A stretch of DNA of 64,000 nt from an uncultured Methanolobus sp. (GCF_963667555.1 NZ_OY763421.1:2993562-3057561), one strand, 5' to 3'. Positions 19,135 to 28,670 are shown, numbered from the stretch's first letter. Translations and numbers: made by a program. Notes: a model not told the origin generated them from the letters alone.

Positions 19135-19838
19135 GGCATTGTTAATCAAACATAGTCATCTCATTATTTCGGTATTTCATTAACATTAAGACAGAGTATC
19201 GCAACATTTCAAGACTCTTTGTATAACATTTAGATTTTCTTCTCAACCTTGCCAGAAAATGCCTGAATATACTATTATATCCTTCTACCGTATATGTTTC
19301 AGCTTTGGATCGAGTATGAATGGCCTCTGGAATAAACTCTGCATATGCTTTCCAATGATCCGTCATGACTTCTTTTATCCCAATATCCTTTAGTTTGTCC
19401 CATAGTTGTATGCCAGTTTCTGTTCCTCTGCTGCCAAAAGAACAGTTGATGAATCTTTTCCCAATTCTATCAATAGCAATCCAGATCCAGCAATATTTTT
19501 TTTGTTACCTATATAAGTGTGCATCTCATCTAATTCTACAATCTCTATCTCATTTTCGTTTTTTAGATCCTCTAATTCCTGGCCAAATTTCTTAATCCAT
19601 TTGTATACTGAAACATGGCTTACTCCTAAAATTCTTCCGATAGAACGAAAACCTAATCCTTCAAGATAAAGTTGTAATGCCTGTCTTTTAACAGAAGTGG
19701 AACTAGCAGTTGATTTTATTTCTACGGTATAATTGTATCCGCAATCATGACATTTGTAGCGTTGGCGCCCACCAACTTTTCCATTCTTTTTGTGATTGGA
19801 ACTCTTACATTTTGGACAGTTCATATTGAGACATTGGC
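19135..19838 (-). mobile_element. IS1-family-like insertion sequence
   Basis: About 704 bp carrying one transposase on the minus strand in two frames. Weak inverted ends are seen: GGCATTGTT at 19135-19143 and, read from the other end, GCCAATGTC at 19838-19830 (7 of 9 matching). The boundaries are therefore approximate, and no clear target duplication was found. The size matches archaeal IS1-type elements. Confidence 0.7.
19142..19824 (-). CDS. IS1-family transposase, InsA/InsB frames joined by -1 frameshift
   Basis: The first frame (19824-19390, 144 residues) starts MNCPKCKSSNHKKNGK and has a zinc finger (CPKC...YKCHDCG), a helix-turn-helix (SIGRILGVSHVSVYKWIKK) and the first catalytic Asp in ELDEMHTYIGNKKN. 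It then meets a run of eight A in the coding strand (rc of 19496-19503) and ends out of frame. Stepping back one base restores an open frame that continues YCWIWIAIDRIGKRFINC into the second frame, which carries the second Asp (MTDHWKAYAEF) and the Glu (YTVEGYNSIFRHF). This is the -1 shift on an A-run used by IS1. A true inactivating indel is the alternative. Confidence 0.82.
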
Positions 19839-20015
19839 ACTCAATCTATATAACTATACTTAGATACCAAAGCCAAAAATATTTGTCCATATTTTCAGAT
19901 ACCATTTATTTATAAAGGATATGTTTGATACTTACTACCAAAAATACTTTAACCTCATCATGCCCATTTATATATAGAATAATCCGGGTCGATCGGATAC
20001 ATCTGAGGTAATTCC

Positions 20016-20717
20016 ATGCTAAGACAGCGTTTTGTTCTTGATACTACTGCATTGACCGATCTCCAGGTAAGGGAAAAGCTGGAACAGGATGGTATGTGTG
20101 ATGGCATACGGGAGCTGCTTGACCTGATAGCAAGTTCCAGATTAAATCTCGGAATAAGTTGTTACGTGCCTTTTCCATCTGTCTACAAGGAGCTGCAGGA
20201 GTTTGCCCATAATAATGGTTGTGACAGTGATGTCATAGCAAAGATCGACACGTGGCTTGTAAAAAAGGCTCCTGACAGGTATAATGTTCAGATCCCTTCC
20301 AAGGTTTTCCATGAATATGTCTCGCATATGCGGGAACGCATCAATAAAGGAATGGTAATTGCCGAGGAAACAATATGGGAAGCATCTACGGAATGTCTTC
20401 TCACCGAGTCTAAGGCAGAATCTAAAAAAGATATTGGTTTTGATATTGAAAGAAGGGTCATAGGAAGCCATATAGGGAAGTTCAGGAACAAATACCGCTC
20501 TGCTCTTCGCTATGGGATTCTTGACAGCGCGCCGGATATCGATGTGCTTATCCTTGCAAAAGAACTGGATGCTGCGGTGGTTGCAAGTGATTTTGGGATC
20601 CAGAAATGGGCTGAGGAACTTGGTGTGAGATTTGTGCCAGCAAGCACTTTTCCCATGATATTGCAGGAATACCTGAAGCATTCCGATATTATAATACCAC
20701 CAGTGAATCTGGAGTAA
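20016..20717 (+). CDS. HARP, protein-only RNase P-like PIN nuclease (RNA ligase partner family)
   Basis: 233 residues. HARP (homologue of Aquifex RNase P, also annotated RNA ligase partner protein) is a PIN-domain nuclease that in Aquifex cuts 5' leaders from pre-tRNA. The PIN signature is present: [10 protein letters not shown] at residues 6-15 and the acidic cluster [30 protein letters not shown] near the C-terminus. The central helical arm ([20 protein letters not shown]) is typical of HARP oligomers. The length is close to the family norm. It has its own promoter (TTTATATATAG at about 19967) and ribosome-binding site GAGGT. Archaea keep RNA-based RNase P as well, so this may be accessory. 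Confidence 0.85.
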   Translation: MLRQRFVLDTTALTDLQVREKLEQDGMCDGIRELLDLIASSRLNLGISCYVPFPSVYKELQEFAHNNGCDSDVIAKIDTWLVKKAPDRYNVQIPSKVFHEYVSHMRERINKGMVIAEETIWEASTECLLTESKAESKKDIGFDIERRVIGSHIGKFRNKYRSALRYGILDSAPDIDVLILAKELDAAVVASDFGIQKWAEELGVRFVPASTFPMILQEYLKHSDIIIPPVNLE

Positions 20718-20729
20718 AAGGCCTGATCT

Positions 20730-21599
20730 TTACGCACCTGCAATAAATGAAATAAGGGCAAATACCATTGCCATCTTAAACATTTTAGATGACTTTGCAG
20801 GATCATTTTTCCCAAGTATCTCATAAACCGCGACTGCAAAGAGTATATCTGCAACAGCTACCAGTATCAGATAGCGCACAGTCATAAGCGACTGCATATA
20901 CGGCAGGGGACTTGCCAGAACTGCAACAAGTCCGATAAGTGATGCCAGATAAGCTGCTTTTTTCGGGCCGATGATTATTGGAAGTGTTTGAGCTCCGTCT
21001 TCTCTGTCGCCTTCAATATCCTCTATATCCTTGACGATCTCACGGGCAATTGTTGCCATGGTCGCCAGCACAAAAAGGACGAACACACCTTTTATTCCGC
21101 CTTGTTCAAAGAAAACAGCCCCACCGAAAAGAAATGTTGAACCTGTAAGATAACCTACTGCTATGTTTCCAAGAAGTGCTGTTCGTTTTAGAGTGCTTGC
21201 ATAATATATGAGGAGTAAGGAGTTTACAACAGCGATGGCTCCGCATATCATATTAATGGATGCTGCAATTATGCTTCCTGCTGCAAAGAGTGCAAGTGAG
21301 AAATACAATGCATTTTTCAGGCCGATCTTTCCGGACGGGATTGGCCTGTCAGGCTTGTTTATCCTGTCTATATCGATGTCAAAATAGTCGTTGATGGCAT
21401 TCCCTGCACCTGTTACAAGGAATACTACAAGGAACACTTTTAATGAAGCCAGAATTGGAAATGCAGAAAAACTAAGTGTATAGGAATCCAGCGAGATGTT
21501 GGCTGAAACTATATTATATGCAATGAAAACTCCTACAAGGGCGGCAATTCCTGCCATGAGGCAGTTGCCTGATCGCATAAGTTTCAGATATGTCTGCAT
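20730..21599 (-). CDS. UbiA-family digeranylgeranylglyceryl phosphate synthase
   Basis: 289 residues with about eight to nine membrane helices. The two Asp-rich motifs are [20 protein letters not shown] and [18 protein letters not shown], which bind Mg-prenyl diphosphate. The enzyme adds the second geranylgeranyl chain to geranylgeranylglyceryl phosphate, making the ether lipid core of archaeal membranes. Among the UbiA family the GNAINDY motif and small size fit the archaeal lipid enzyme better than quinone synthases. It is the last gene of a leftward group with nadA and nadX, 17 bp after nadA, and converges on the HARP gene with 12 bp between stop codons. Confidence 0.88.
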   Translation of the reverse strand: MQTYLKLMRSGNCLMAGIAALVGVFIAYNIVSANISLDSYTLSFSAFPILASLKVFLVVFLVTGAGNAINDYFDIDIDRINKPDRPIPSGKIGLKNALYFSLALFAAGSIIAASINMICGAIAVVNSLLLIYYASTLKRTALLGNIAVGYLTGSTFLFGGAVFFEQGGIKGVFVLFVLATMATIAREIVKDIEDIEGDREDGAQTLPIIIGPKKAAYLASLIGLVAVLASPLPYMQSLMTVRYLILVAVADILFAVAVYEILGKNDPAKSSKMFKMAMVFALISFIAGA

Positions 21600-21616
21600 T
21601 TAGGGCTTACCTTTCT

Positions 21617-22534
21617 TTACCTGTTTCGCTTTACTTCCAGCATTCTGTCCAGTGCAATTCTTGCTTTTGCACTAATGTCATCAGGAACTGTGATCACATA
21701 CTGCATATTCTCAAGTGAAAGCAACAGGGAATCAAGGTCAATGGCTTTCATCTCAGGACACACTGTGAATTCAGATACGTTGTAGAACTTCTTGTTCGGA
21801 TTGTCCTTCTGCAGTTTGTGGATGATACCTCTTTCCGTTGCAATGATGAATTCGTCACCGGCGTTTTTGACATAATCTACCATTCCTGTTGTGCTGAATA
21901 CTTTGTCTGCAAGGTCAATGACATCCCTTTTGCATTCCGGGTGTGCGAGTACTTCTGCACCAGGATGTTCCTTCTTTGCTTTGATCACATCAGTAGTGAG
22001 TATCTGGTTGTGAGTAGGACAATATCCGTTCCATGGGATGACTTTCTTACTGGTGAACCTTGATACATAGTCTGCAAGATTTTTGTCCGGCACAAAGAGC
22101 ACTTCATCCTCTTCCAGGGAGTTCACAACTTCCACAGCGTTTGCAGACGTGCAGCAAATGTCACATTCTGCTTTAACATCTGCTGTGGAATTAACATAAC
22201 AGACCACTGCAGCATCAGGGTATTTTTTCTTTTCTGCGCGAAGGGCTTCGGCAGTTACCATTGAAGCCATCGGGCATCCTGCATGGATCTCCGGTAAGAG
22301 TACAGTCTTTTCAGGGCTGAGGATGGCAGCACTTTCTGCCATGAAATGCACTCCACAAAAAACGATTACATCAGCTTCCTGTTCAGTTGCCTGTACGCTC
22401 AGGCCAAGTGAATCGCCTGTAAAGTCTGCAATATCCTGTATCTCTCCTCTCTCGTAATTGTGAGCAAGGATCACAGCATTGCGTTCCTCTTTTAGTTTCA
22501 GTATCCTATCAATGGTTTTTTGGGTATCCTGCAT
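21617..22534 (-). CDS. nadA: Quinolinate synthase
   Basis: 305 residues, the normal length for archaeal NadA. It condenses iminoaspartate with dihydroxyacetone phosphate to quinolinate with a 4Fe-4S cluster. Visible motifs are [28 protein letters not shown] (first cluster Cys), [11 protein letters not shown] (second) and the HPECKRDV and VCPEMK cysteines. It follows the aspartate dehydrogenase gene, which supplies iminoaspartate, on the same strand 76 bp away. nadC is divergent further upstream. Together they form the aspartate-to-NAD route. Confidence 0.95.
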   Translation of the reverse strand: MQDTQKTIDRILKLKEERNAVILAHNYERGEIQDIADFTGDSLGLSVQATEQEADVIVFCGVHFMAESAAILSPEKTVLLPEIHAGCPMASMVTAEALRAEKKKYPDAAVVCYVNSTADVKAECDICCTSANAVEVVNSLEEDEVLFVPDKNLADYVSRFTSKKVIPWNGYCPTHNQILTTDVIKAKKEHPGAEVLAHPECKRDVIDLADKVFSTTGMVDYVKNAGDEFIIATERGIIHKLQKDNPNKKFYNVSEFTVCPEMKAIDLDSLLLSLENMQYVITVPDDISAKARIALDRMLEVKRNR

Positions 22535-22610
22535 GAGATCATGACCTTAGATTTGAGTTTCCGGCCAGGGAATAAACTCTCCTGCCGGTCTATAATATGA
22601 ATATATGAAT

Positions 22611-23426
22611 TTATGTGCCAGTCTGGATTGGATCTGCCAGTTTTCTCAGGGTAGCTATGGCTGACAGGGATGCCAGGTAGCTGCTTTTAGGATTGGAAGG
22701 GGATGGAACGTTCTCTACTCTTGTTGTGAATTCACCAAAGGATCCTTCCACGGATATTTCATGTATGTTACGTGTAAGTGCCGGATTTGCCACGATCTTC
22801 ACCTTGGTTTTCTCAAAACCAATGCCTGCAAGGCTGATAGTGGCTGCAACGTTCACATTTGCAGGGAATGCCTTTACGGCTTCACTGGCAGGTCCTTCAA
22901 AGATCACTGTCTTTCCGGTTATCTTATCGAGATCGATCTTGTTCCTGATAATATAGGGTGCACCTGCAAGTCCGCGAGGTGGTTTCTGGGTTGTAAGTGT
23001 GACAGAATATATTTTCTCGGCAGAGGCAGATTTCAGACCATCAAGGCCGACAATGGCTCCTGAAGGAAGGTAAACCTTGCATTTATTTTCCTTGGCAAGA
23101 TTTTTTATGGTCTTATACAGTTTCTCGTCAGAGAAAGCACCGACACTCATTATCATTACATCGCAATGTGAATGCAGTGCGGTAGGTATGATCTCATAGA
23201 CTGCTTCCTGGGAGGCACACTCCACAAGCAGGTCTATTTTCTTGACCATTTCAGTGGCTTCCATTACCTGAGGTTTTGATCTTTTTAATGCGGACAAAAG
23301 CTTATTAACATCGTCCTGGTTCCTGTCATAAATGGCTACAAGCTCTGCTTCAATAGTCCCATTGTCAATGGCTTTGCATATGCTGGTCCCTATTGTTCCG
23401 CAGCCGATAAGTCCTATACTTAGCAT
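22611..23426 (-). CDS. nadX: L-aspartate dehydrogenase
   Basis: 271 residues. An N-terminal Rossmann motif MLSIGLIGCGTIGTSIC binds NAD(P). The central ASQEAV and SVGAFSDEKLY, the catalytic-domain PSGAIVGLDGLKSA and the ANVNVAATISLAG helix match AspDH. It oxidises aspartate to iminoaspartate for NadA, replacing bacterial NadB, as in other archaea. It is the first gene of the leftward nadX-nadA-ubiA group. The region to nadC (23427-23574) holds the divergent promoters. Confidence 0.9.
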   Translation of the reverse strand: MLSIGLIGCGTIGTSICKAIDNGTIEAELVAIYDRNQDDVNKLLSALKRSKPQVMEATEMVKKIDLLVECASQEAVYEIIPTALHSHCDVMIMSVGAFSDEKLYKTIKNLAKENKCKVYLPSGAIVGLDGLKSASAEKIYSVTLTTQKPPRGLAGAPYIIRNKIDLDKITGKTVIFEGPASEAVKAFPANVNVAATISLAGIGFEKTKVKIVANPALTRNIHEISVEGSFGEFTTRVENVPSPSNPKSSYLASLSAIATLRKLADPIQTGT

Positions 23427-23574
23427 TTTATATCCCTGAAAATTAAAGTAATATTAGAGTTAGGTTTAAGTGTTTAGAGTTTGTTGATTACTGCTTATAT
23501 TGATTGGTTAAGTAGGTTTTGCTTATATGCTGAAAGGATATAAATCACTTTACCATACATATCCGTAGATAATT

Positions 23575-24414
23575 ATGATGTACACTCACGAGATCGAAAG
23601 TTTCCTGGAAGAAGACCTTGGATATAATGATATTTCATGCAAGCTTGTTCCAGACCATTATGTAGAAGCCATTATTTTCACAAAAGAAAACTGTACTCTT
23701 GCAGGAATAGATGTTGCAATTTCATTCTTTGATCATTTCGGGATCGAATATTCCACAAATTATTCGAATGGTGACAGGTTATCGAAAAGCGATGTGATAT
23801 TTACTCTGAAAGGAAGTTCCCTGTCAATTCTCAGGACTGAGCGACTGGTTCTTAATTTCCTGGGTCATCTATGTGGTATAGCTACAAATACCAGCAGTTG
23901 TGTGGATGTAGTACGCAGGTATTCCGATAGAACAAAGATCGCATGTACGCGAAAAACAACACCAGGCCTTCGTAAATATGAGAAAATGGCTGTTATTGCA
24001 GGAGGCGGTGATCCTCACAGGTTCAACCTCACAGATTCCATAATGATAAAGGATAATCATGTGAAGATGATGGGTGTTGAAGCTGCCATAAGATCTGCAA
24101 AGGAAAAAGCAGGTTTTACCCAGAAGATAGAGGTTGAAGTGGAGTCATCTGCAGATGCCCTGGTGGCTGCAAAAGCCGGTGCAGATATTATAATGCTCGA
24201 TAACATGGCTCCAAATGATGTATCAGATACTGTCAGTTTCCTGAAAAGATCATCAATTCCTGAACACATCTTAATAGAGGTTTCAGGCGGCATTAACAGG
24301 GATAATCTGGAAGGGTATGCAAAGACCGGAGTTGATGTGATCTCTATGGGTTCTCTTATCCACAGGTCACAATGGATAGATGTTAGTCTTGAGATCGTCG
24401 AAGATAAGAGCTGA
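23575..24414 (+). CDS. nadC: Nicotinate-nucleotide pyrophosphorylase (carboxylating)
   Basis: 279 residues. It converts quinolinate and PRPP to nicotinate mononucleotide with loss of CO2. Motifs include FLEEDLGYNDIS near the start, LRTERLVLNFLGHLCGIAT, ACTRKTTPGLRKYEKMAV with the PRPP-binding basic residues, and IMIKDNHVKMMG. EVEVESSADAL and IEVSGGINRDNL form the phosphate loops. The similar ModD family is the alternative, but the divergent nadX-nadA neighbours favour NadC. A GATATAAATC box about 35 bases before the ATG and the lack of a ribosome-binding site suggest a leaderless or nearly leaderless transcript. A second ATG follows at 23578. Confidence 0.93.
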   Translation: MMYTHEIESFLEEDLGYNDISCKLVPDHYVEAIIFTKENCTLAGIDVAISFFDHFGIEYSTNYSNGDRLSKSDVIFTLKGSSLSILRTERLVLNFLGHLCGIATNTSSCVDVVRRYSDRTKIACTRKTTPGLRKYEKMAVIAGGGDPHRFNLTDSIMIKDNHVKMMGVEAAIRSAKEKAGFTQKIEVEVESSADALVAAKAGADIIMLDNMAPNDVSDTVSFLKRSSIPEHILIEVSGGINRDNLEGYAKTGVDVISMGSLIHRSQWIDVSLEIVEDKS

Positions 24415-24536
24415 AATGAATTTATTGCGTTTGTTTTCACATAAATTTTAAAAACAATCATAATCATAAGGTTTATATTAATAACTGCGTATTTTAGCTG
24501 AAAAACAAAATCAAATTCTGTAATTTGAGGAAAACA

Positions 24537-25799
24537 ATGGTCCGAGTTGCTCGTTTATTGGTTATTTCTTTGTGCATGGTTTTCTTCTGTCTGGCACTGG
24601 CAGGAAATGCTGCGGCAGTAGAGGTTTATAATGGTTCCATTACTATGGGTGATGGTTACCAGCTGAACAATTTTGTAATTGATGTAACTGATGCTTTCCC
24701 GAGTGCGGAATCTGCTTCATTCTATGTATATGAGAATGGGGACGAGGTCGACAGTTTCCTCATCAATGAGGGTGACTCTTACGAATTTGATTTTGAAGAT
24801 AATGCTGAAGTGAAGGTCACTCTTATATCCGTAAGCAGTGGCACGCTTCCTGTAGTAAAAGCATCTATTATCATTAACAATTATCGTGTAAGTGATCTAT
24901 TTGAGAGTACCATCATTGACGGCGGTCATGAGTATGCCACATACTCCGGAACTCCTGAGCTTGAGATCATTAAATCAGTAGACAAATCCGAGATAAATGT
25001 AGGCGAAGTCGTGCGTGTTACTGTCACTGTTGAAAACGTTGGTGACGATGACGCTGTTGATGTTGTTTTTTCAGATCCCCAGCAGGCTAAATTCATATTG
25101 GTTGATAATATTCTTGGAGACCCTGGAAAGATTGACGTAGAAGATGGGGATTCTCCTAAAAAGATATATGTGTACGACCTGAAAGCTACCGAAGCGGGTA
25201 CATTCTCACTGAATCCGGTGACAGCAAGTTTTACCAATGAAGCAGGTCTTGATTTTGATGATGCATCTTCAAACTCACCAACAGTGATCGTAAATGCAGG
25301 TGAGGATTTGGTAAATGCAAATATTGACTTTACAACGACTCTTAGTACTTACACTGTAAATCGAAACGATGAGATACAGGGAACTATTACAATAAAGAAT
25401 AGTGGTGATGCTCCTGCAGAAGCTGTGAAGGTGGATATAGAAGTTCCGGCTGGTCTGGAGTTTAAGGGTGGTTCCGGGATCGAAGTAATATCCGGTGTTC
25501 CTACTATCTACCTTGAATCCTTTGGTGTGCAGCAGGAAAAAGAGTTTACTTTTACACTAAAAGCTGCAGAAGTAGGTACTTATACTATATCATTGTCCAC
25601 TTATTATCAATATGATGATGAAGTGAATGCTGAACCTCAGGAGGTTACCTCCGATTTCGTTACAAACAAAATATACGTTGTTAAGGGAGAATATGACTAT
25701 CTTTTCGAGCAGCCTATATATATTTACGTAATACCACTGGTGATTATCGGGGCTATTGCAGGATGGATCTATTACAGGCACAAACAATATAAGTTCTGA
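24537..25799 (+). CDS. Exported, membrane-anchored beta-domain protein
   Basis: 420 residues from the ATG at 24537, preceded by GAGG; an in-frame TTG at 24525 is less likely. A signal peptide (RLLVISLCMVFFCLALAGNAAA) is followed by a ~120-residue domain and two Ig-like beta repeats of the CARDB/DUF11 type (EIIKSVDKSEINVGEVVRVT and TLSTYTVNRNDEIQGTI). One C-terminal helix (YIYVIPLVIIGAIAGWIYYR) has a basic tail, so most of the protein lies outside the membrane. It shares domain style with the beta proteins of the export cluster at 39-49 kb. It precedes the CetZ-like gene on the same strand by 80 bp. The function is unknown. Confidence 0.75.
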   Translation: MVRVARLLVISLCMVFFCLALAGNAAAVEVYNGSITMGDGYQLNNFVIDVTDAFPSAESASFYVYENGDEVDSFLINEGDSYEFDFEDNAEVKVTLISVSSGTLPVVKASIIINNYRVSDLFESTIIDGGHEYATYSGTPELEIIKSVDKSEINVGEVVRVTVTVENVGDDDAVDVVFSDPQQAKFILVDNILGDPGKIDVEDGDSPKKIYVYDLKATEAGTFSLNPVTASFTNEAGLDFDDASSNSPTVIVNAGEDLVNANIDFTTTLSTYTVNRNDEIQGTITIKNSGDAPAEAVKVDIEVPAGLEFKGGSGIEVISGVPTIYLESFGVQQEKEFTFTLKAAEVGTYTISLSTYYQYDDEVNAEPQEVTSDFVTNKIYVVKGEYDYLFEQPIYIYVIPLVIIGAIAGWIYYRHKQYKF

Positions 25800-25879
25800 T
25801 ACAAGAGTTACAGTAATGTAAACTCAACTTATCATAAGATTTATTTAATTATAATTATATTACAATTCGGAGGAATTAT

Positions 25880-26986
25880 TTGCTCAACATACTCATCGTT
25901 GGTAACGGCCAATGTGGAAACCGCATACTGGATGCTATTAACAGGGAAGCTTTCGGTAAAAAAAGCCGTCTGGCCAAATTCTATTCTCAACAAAAATACA
26001 AAAGCAATGTACAGACCATTGCTATCAACACCGCTGTGAATGATCTCAAAGAGATGAAATTCACAAAGGCAAAAGACAGGATACATATCCCTCATTTACA
26101 TGGTGTCGGAGCTAACAGGAATGTTGGTAAACATGTTTTTGATGAGAACAAGACCCATATCATGCGCCAGATCGAGGACAGAGGTAACTTCGATGTGTGC
26201 TTTGTCATAACATCCGCATCAGGCGGAACCGGTTCTTCCTTTACTCCAATGCTTGTAAAAGAGCTGAAGGAAAGACACGATTACCCGGTTTATGCAGTTG
26301 TTGTGCTCCCTTTCAGGGAAGAGGGAACTCTCTATCTTCAAAATGCCGCTTTCTGTCTGAGAGATATTCGCGAGAGCGGCGCTGACGGTATCATACTTGC
26401 CGATAACCAGTTCCTGAAACAGATGGGTGGCAATGTCGAATCTGCCTATAATGGTATCAATGACATGGTAGCACGCCGTCTTCTTTTCCTGCTTGACTCC
26501 CTTGACAGTGAAATGATGATGGTCACTGACCTTGGTGACTTCAAGACTGTCATGAGCGGTGGTGCAGGACTCGCAACAATCGGTTTCTATGAAGCCGACA
26601 CTGACATGCCAGTGAGAAGCGCTATACAGAAGGCGTTATCTCCATCAGGACTTTTGTTCTCAAGTGATGTTTACAAAGAAGCCAGCAGGGCAATGGTGAT
26701 CATCAGAGGTGACAAGGAGCGCCTTAGCATAGATGAGATATCTACGGAAGTTGAAAAGTTATCAAGTTCTGTGGGTCATGTGTTCAAAGGTATTGTTGTA
26801 AGGAGTGGTGAGCTTCCTCAGGTACTCGCTGTACTTACTCTTGAATCCGCATCAGAGCTTGAGAGTCTTTATTCCATAGCAGTGGATGCGATCAAACAGG
26901 AACGCGATAAGAAAGAGCGTGTGGCCACGATCAAAGAAGTTGACCGCGCATTTTCACAGATAGACGGAATGGATCCGTCTTACTGA
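25880..26986 (+). CDS. CetZ/FtsZ-like tubulin-superfamily GTPase
   Basis: 368 residues. The N-terminal MLNILIVGNGQCGNRILDAI is the nucleotide-binding strand and loop, and SASGGTGSSFTPMLV is the tubulin signature loop (GGGTGSG in FtsZ). NGINDMVARRLLFLLDS corresponds to the sugar-contacting helix. The C-terminal domain ends with RVATIKEVDRAFSQIDG. It is not the division FtsZ, whose motif is GGGTGTG; a CetZ or related archaeal tubulin controlling cell shape is more likely. The start is TTG at 25880 with GGAGG six bases before it, an unambiguous choice since no ATG exists there. Confidence 0.8.
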   Translation: MLNILIVGNGQCGNRILDAINREAFGKKSRLAKFYSQQKYKSNVQTIAINTAVNDLKEMKFTKAKDRIHIPHLHGVGANRNVGKHVFDENKTHIMRQIEDRGNFDVCFVITSASGGTGSSFTPMLVKELKERHDYPVYAVVVLPFREEGTLYLQNAAFCLRDIRESGADGIILADNQFLKQMGGNVESAYNGINDMVARRLLFLLDSLDSEMMMVTDLGDFKTVMSGGAGLATIGFYEADTDMPVRSAIQKALSPSGLLFSSDVYKEASRAMVIIRGDKERLSIDEISTEVEKLSSSVGHVFKGIVVRSGELPQVLAVLTLESASELESLYSIAVDAIKQERDKKERVATIKEVDRAFSQIDGMDPSY

Positions 26987-27070
26987 TCTTATCTTTTTTT
27001 AATCTCGTTTTTCACTTTTCTTTATCAAAATATATCTCTATATTCTGGTTCTGTTTACTTTTGAATTCAA

Positions 27071-27394
27071 GGCTCTGTAAAAATCCTGCCATTATGATTT
27101 CTCGCAGATTACAAGTAACTTAAATGCTCCCGAAGGGTCCGGCGAAGCCGGCGCTTTACTATAAGACCAAGCAAAAAAATCTGCGTATTAATACTAGAAT
27201 ACTTTACTTGCAGGTTTTCGTATAATTATCTGCATAGAATGTATTAATCTAAGGGATAATTTTCTGCGTAGCATCATTCATTGGAACGTGCCGCCTTCGG
27301 CGGATGTTTGCTTCGTTTTTGATTGCCAATTTTTTGTGGAAATAAAATTGAGCAAAGGCTGTATCAGTCATATAAACAGGATTTCTACCGACCC
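27071..27394. repeat. MITE-like repeat element, copy 2
   Basis: A 324-bp non-coding element homologous to 3061-3377 along its whole length and in the same orientation. The terminal inverted repeats are GGCTCTGTAAAAATCCTGC (27071-27089) and the complement of 27376-27394, 15 of 19 matching. The internal hairpins are kept (CCCGAAGGG, CCGGC-GAA-GCCGG, and GCCGCC-TTCG-GCGG at about 27290-27303). The closing stem is CGCAGATT (27103-27110) with AATCTGCG (27178-27185). Its first pair is C-G where copy 1 has T-A. It ends 55 bp before the orphan ATPase start, so it may contribute leader sequence to that gene. Confidence 0.8.
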
Positions 27395-27448
27395 AAAATC
27401 AAATACATTGAAATAGTCTAAACCCAAATAAGTCACAGAGGTTTTTAT

Positions 27449-28144
27449 TTGGCTGATGATAACGGTTCTTTCATTATACAGGCAAGAGGACTCTCAAAGG
27501 TATATGGGAACGGTGTAGAGGTACGTGCTCTTGATGATGTGGACCTTGACATTCGTAGGGGTGAGTTCCTTTCAATAATAGGTCCTTCCGGTTCCGGAAA
27601 AAGTACTCTGCTTCACATGATAGGAATTCTGGACACTCCAAGCTCCGGGAGCATTACTATCGATGGAAAAGTAGTTACGGACATGTCAGAAAAAGAGCGC
27701 TCTAAAGTGCGCAACGAAGTTCTGGGATTCATATTCCAGTATCATCATCTGATGCCTGATTTTGATGCCCTTGAAAATGTAATGATGCCTCTTCTTATAA
27801 GTGGAATGAAGCGCAGTGAGGCCAAAAAAGTCGCATCCCGGCTTCTTGAGGAAGTAGGTCTTGGTGATCGCATGGGCCATCGTCCTAATCAATTATCAGG
27901 AGGCCAGGCCCAGAGAGTTGCAATTGCAAGAGCGCTTGCAAATAATCCCGGAATCGTAATTGGAGATGAACCTACCGGAAACCTTGACACAAAATCCAGT
28001 GATAAGATATATGAACTTCTCAGGCAGCTTAACAGGGACAGGGGACAGACCTTTATTCTTGTTACTCATGATGAGGAAATGGCCAGAAAAACAGATCGTA
28101 TCATAAGAATAGTAGATGGACGGATTGCATCGGATTCTGTATGA
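27449..28144 (+). CDS. LolD/MacB-type ABC transporter ATPase, orphan
   Basis: 231 residues. Walker A is GPSGSGKST, the Q-loop is FIFQYHHLMP, the signature is LSGGQAQRVAIARAL, Walker B is [12 protein letters not shown] and the switch His is in VTHDEE. This is the family that drives FtsX-fold permeases (lipoprotein release, macrolide export). No permease is adjacent; the nearest candidates without their own ATPase are the LolE-like permeases at 33419 and 35290. The start is TTG at 27449 with CAGAGGT upstream. The gene follows the MITE-like element by 55 bp. Confidence 0.9.
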   Translation: MADDNGSFIIQARGLSKVYGNGVEVRALDDVDLDIRRGEFLSIIGPSGSGKSTLLHMIGILDTPSSGSITIDGKVVTDMSEKERSKVRNEVLGFIFQYHHLMPDFDALENVMMPLLISGMKRSEAKKVASRLLEEVGLGDRMGHRPNQLSGGQAQRVAIARALANNPGIVIGDEPTGNLDTKSSDKIYELLRQLNRDRGQTFILVTHDEEMARKTDRIIRIVDGRIASDSV

Positions 28145-28186
28145 TGTCCTGGTGAAATCTGGTAAAATGGCAAAAATGGTGATTTT

Positions 28187-28645
28187 ATGCAATACACACA
28201 GGGTAGCATAGGAAGAGTATTTACTGTTCGTCTTGATCATGGAGATGACATCCTTCAGGAACTTGAAGGTCTTGCAGTTTCAGAGAATATCAGGTCTGCA
28301 ATGTTCATGATGCTTGGTGCTGTGAAAGAGGCAAATCTTGTTGTTGGTCCGAAGGAGAATATCGTTCCTCCTGATCCAACATGGGCCAGGATATATGATG
28401 CGCATGAGCTGATTGGTGTTGGAAACATCTTCTTGGGAAGTGAAACCGGCAGGCCAAAGGTGCATCTTCATTCTGCAGCAGGCCGTGGTGAATCTACAAG
28501 AACAGGATGTCTGCGTGAGAGCAGTGAAGTCTTCATGGTAGTAGAGATATTCATTATGGAAATAACCGGCATCTCTGCAAGTAGGATCTTCGATCCGGAA
28601 AGAGGCTTTGCTCCTGTTTGCTTCTCGGATAAAACTGAAAAATAA
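28187..28645 (+). CDS. PPC (DUF296) domain protein
   Basis: 152 residues covering one PPC domain. Characteristic features are an N-terminal IGRVFTVRLDHGDDILQELE, an AMFMMLGAVKEANLVVG strand pair, the metal-site-like KVHLHSAAGRGE segment and a C-terminal FMVVEIFIMEITGISASRIFD. Prokaryotic members are small trimeric proteins of unknown role, possibly metal-binding; in plants the domain is fused to AT-hooks. It lies 42 bp after the orphan ATPase with its own GGTGAT ribosome-binding site and may be co-transcribed. It converges with the next regulator gene. Confidence 0.88.
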   Translation: MQYTQGSIGRVFTVRLDHGDDILQELEGLAVSENIRSAMFMMLGAVKEANLVVGPKENIVPPDPTWARIYDAHELIGVGNIFLGSETGRPKVHLHSAAGRGESTRTGCLRESSEVFMVVEIFIMEITGISASRIFDPERGFAPVCFSDKTEK

Positions 28646-28670
28646 CGCTTGACAATTTCAGGTTCTGGGT

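Noticed and set aside
28654..28670. The 14-base match to the left end of the MITE-like element (ATTTCAGGTTCTG) after the PPC gene
   Set aside because: Only the first bases match. No internal element sequence or right end follows, so it may be chance or a shared downstream motif.
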